The notes beneath the pieces were generated by a model that worked only from the letters and a program-made list of their open reading frames with translations, searched no databases and had not been told where the DNA came from. Of a stretch of DNA of 6,770 nucleotides, positions 5,792-6,770 are shown one piece after another; within the stretch, counting starts at the first letter, position 1; every line of letters starts with the position of its first letter. The DNA is from Nitrososphaera sp. UBA217 (lineage in GTDB: Archaea > Thermoproteota > Nitrososphaeria > Nitrososphaerales > Nitrososphaeraceae). Both the position numbers and the translations under genes were made by a program. The stretch is from assembly GCA_002501845.1 (NCBI GenBank), contig DAOL01000088.1, positions 21,679 to 28,448 of the forward strand, read 5' to 3'.

Positions 5792-6457
5792 ATGCTGATT
5801 ATCTTTGACGTAGAGGGCGTTCTTCTCAATGCAGAGTACCTTCCGGTTTTGGCGCAAGTGATGGGCCCAAAAAAAGAGAAAGAGATCTGGGATATTACAA
5901 ACGCCGGTATCAGAGGCGAGATCAACTGGGAAGAAGGGCTCACGCGACGTGTACAGGCATTGCGCGGCATCAGCTATGAAGATGCAAAAAAGATAGGCGA
6001 AAGCCTGCCGTTAATGCCGGGCGCAAAAGAGCTCTGCTCTTCGCTGAAAAAGGCAGGGTGGAAAATGATAGCGGTGTCCGGTGGCTTTACGATAATTACT
6101 AGCAGGCTGAAAGACGAGCTTGGCATCGATAAGATTTTCTCAAACGAGCTGGTGTTCAAGGAAGGCAAACTCGACAACGTTGTGATGCACGTTACGTCTG
6201 ACAAGGCAGCAGCGGTAAGGGAGACGATAAGAGAGTGGGGAATCAGGAAGGAAGACATTGTAGTTGTCGTGGACGGGGCCAACGACCTGAAGCTGTTTGC
6301 GCTAGCCGGATTTACGGTAGGGTTCTGCCCTGTAGACGTGGTAAGAGAGAAAGCGAACGAAACTATCGACAAGCGCGACCTTGCCCTCCTTTTGCATTTG
6401 TTAAAAAAAAATTTTGGTGAAGCCGTGTTGATAAATGCGGCAAGCAAAAGACAGTGA
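5792..6457 (+). CDS. SerB-like HAD phosphatase
   Basis: The protein is 221 residues and a HAD-superfamily phosphomonoesterase of subfamily IB. The closest role by motif is phosphoserine phosphatase, the last step of serine synthesis, or a related small-molecule phosphatase. Motif I is FDVEGVL, with D6 the nucleophile and E8 in place of the usual second aspartate. Motif II is VSGG (S96), motif III is K138 in SDKAA, and motif IV is VDGANDL (D161, N164, D165). E15 and R52/R53 fall at the spacing of the substrate-binding Glu and Arg of Methanocaldococcus phosphoserine phosphatase (nucleophile +9 and about +46). A helical cap lies between about 15 and 73. It is soluble, Mg2+-dependent and cytoplasmic. 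DxE also occurs in ThrH (DLEGVL) and in the enolase-phosphatase MtnC, so the exact substrate is open. It has its own TATA-like box. The reading frame is the same as cofE, which follows after 39 bases. Confidence 0.9.
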   Translation: MLIIFDVEGVLLNAEYLPVLAQVMGPKKEKEIWDITNAGIRGEINWEEGLTRRVQALRGISYEDAKKIGESLPLMPGAKELCSSLKKAGWKMIAVSGGFTIITSRLKDELGIDKIFSNELVFKEGKLDNVVMHVTSDKAAAVRETIREWGIRKEDIVVVVDGANDLKLFALAGFTVGFCPVDVVREKANETIDKRDLALLLHLLKKNFGEAVLINAASKRQ

Positions 6458-6465
6458 CCGACCCG

Positions 6466-6473
6466 TTTTTTAA
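6466..6473 (+). promoter_or_regulatory. T-run: possible terminator and cofE TATA-like box
   Basis: TTTTTTAA lies 9 bases after the phosphatase stop. A T-run just past a stop is a typical archaeal terminator, and the same bases could act as a TATA-like box whose start point would fall near 6496, immediately before the TTG start of cofE. That would make the cofE transcript leaderless. Both roles are inferred from position only. Confidence 0.35.
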
Positions 6474-6496
6474 CTTCCTTAATCAATAAACTGGCG

Positions 6497-6770
6497 TTGA
6501 TACAGATAATCCCGGTCAGAATTTCTGTCGGCATCAAACCGAACGACGCGCTTGACGTCATTATCCTTGGAGCGGCGGGGCAGGAAATCCAGAACGGAGA
6601 CGTGCTTGTTGTTGCCCACAAAATCGTGTCAAAGGCAGAAGGGCGCATTGTCGGCCTTGCTAATGTCAAGCCATCAAGCAAGGCGGCCAAGATGGCGAAG
6701 GAGCATGGCAAAGACCCGCGCGTTATGGAGCTGATACTGAGAGAATCTGTACAAATCCTACGGGAGAAAG
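6497..6770 (+). CDS. cofE: Coenzyme F420-0:L-glutamate ligase, 5' part
   Basis: The first 91 codons of CofE are present and the gene runs off the window; full-length family members are about 245-260 residues. CofE is the GTP-dependent cytoplasmic enzyme that adds L-glutamate to F420-0 through its carboxyl chain, completing coenzyme F420, a deazaflavin hydride carrier. The N terminus reads IQIIPVRIS, typical of the family, and is followed by NGDVLVVAHKIVSKAEGR (33-50), VKPS (57-60) and GKDPRVMELILRES (71-84), all hallmark CofE segments. No ATG is available: the in-frame stop at 6455-6457 leaves TTG6497 as the only plausible start. No Shine-Dalgarno site precedes it. F420 is made by many archaea, including ammonia oxidisers, and by actinobacteria, so this gene supports but does not prove the lineage. 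Catalytic metal-binding residues lie downstream and cannot be checked. Confidence 0.93.
   Translation, partial: MIQIIPVRISVGIKPNDALDVIILGAAGQEIQNGDVLVVAHKIVSKAEGRIVGLANVKPSSKAAKMAKEHGKDPRVMELILRESVQILREK

Noticed and set aside
5974..6711. Long antisense frame (245 codons) across the phosphatase and cofE
   Set aside because: Both sense-strand genes show clear family motifs, and the antisense product is low-complexity in serine and threonine, as expected for a shadow of biased codons.

Overview
The window looks like archaeal DNA, and best fits an ammonia-oxidising thaumarchaeote of the Nitrososphaera type with about 50% G+C; the lineage is an inference. Supporting signs are a coenzyme F420 biosynthesis gene (cofE), short TATA-like boxes about 35-40 bases upstream of genes that lack a Shine-Dalgarno site, and a GGTGA ribosome-binding motif at an operon-internal gene. 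All seven credible genes lie on the + strand. No RNA gene, insertion sequence or CRISPR array is visible, and no gap exceeds 135 bases.

Left part (1-2572, about 42% G+C in a sampled line): three genes of unassigned function. The first is a 470-residue protein with two tandem copies of a small beta-rich domain, possibly PH-like, followed by a conserved C-terminal module. The second is a 110-residue protein made almost entirely of four zinc ribbons (16 cysteines). The third is a 219-residue protein with a glycine-rich centre and more zinc ribbons. The two zinc-ribbon genes are 6 bases apart and surely co-transcribed. The set looks like an accessory cassette and is the most likely place for an undescribed system.

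Middle (2573-2707 and the first codons of the next gene): an A+T-rich junction carrying a perfect 9-bp inverted repeat that encloses a TATA-like box. Base composition changes abruptly near 2770, inside the annotated 5' end of the next gene.

Right part (2708-6770, about 53% G+C in a sampled line): a MoxR/ChlI-type AAA+ ATPase overlaps by 17 bases a von Willebrand factor A (VWA) protein. This is the classic ATPase-plus-VWA arrangement used for metal-chelatase-like or chaperone-like remodelling of a client protein. A separate promoter then drives a SerB-like HAD phosphatase with a DxE instead of DxD nucleophile motif. Last comes the 5' part of cofE, cut by the window end. The right part looks like ordinary conserved chromosome, and the left part looks like a more variable neighbour.
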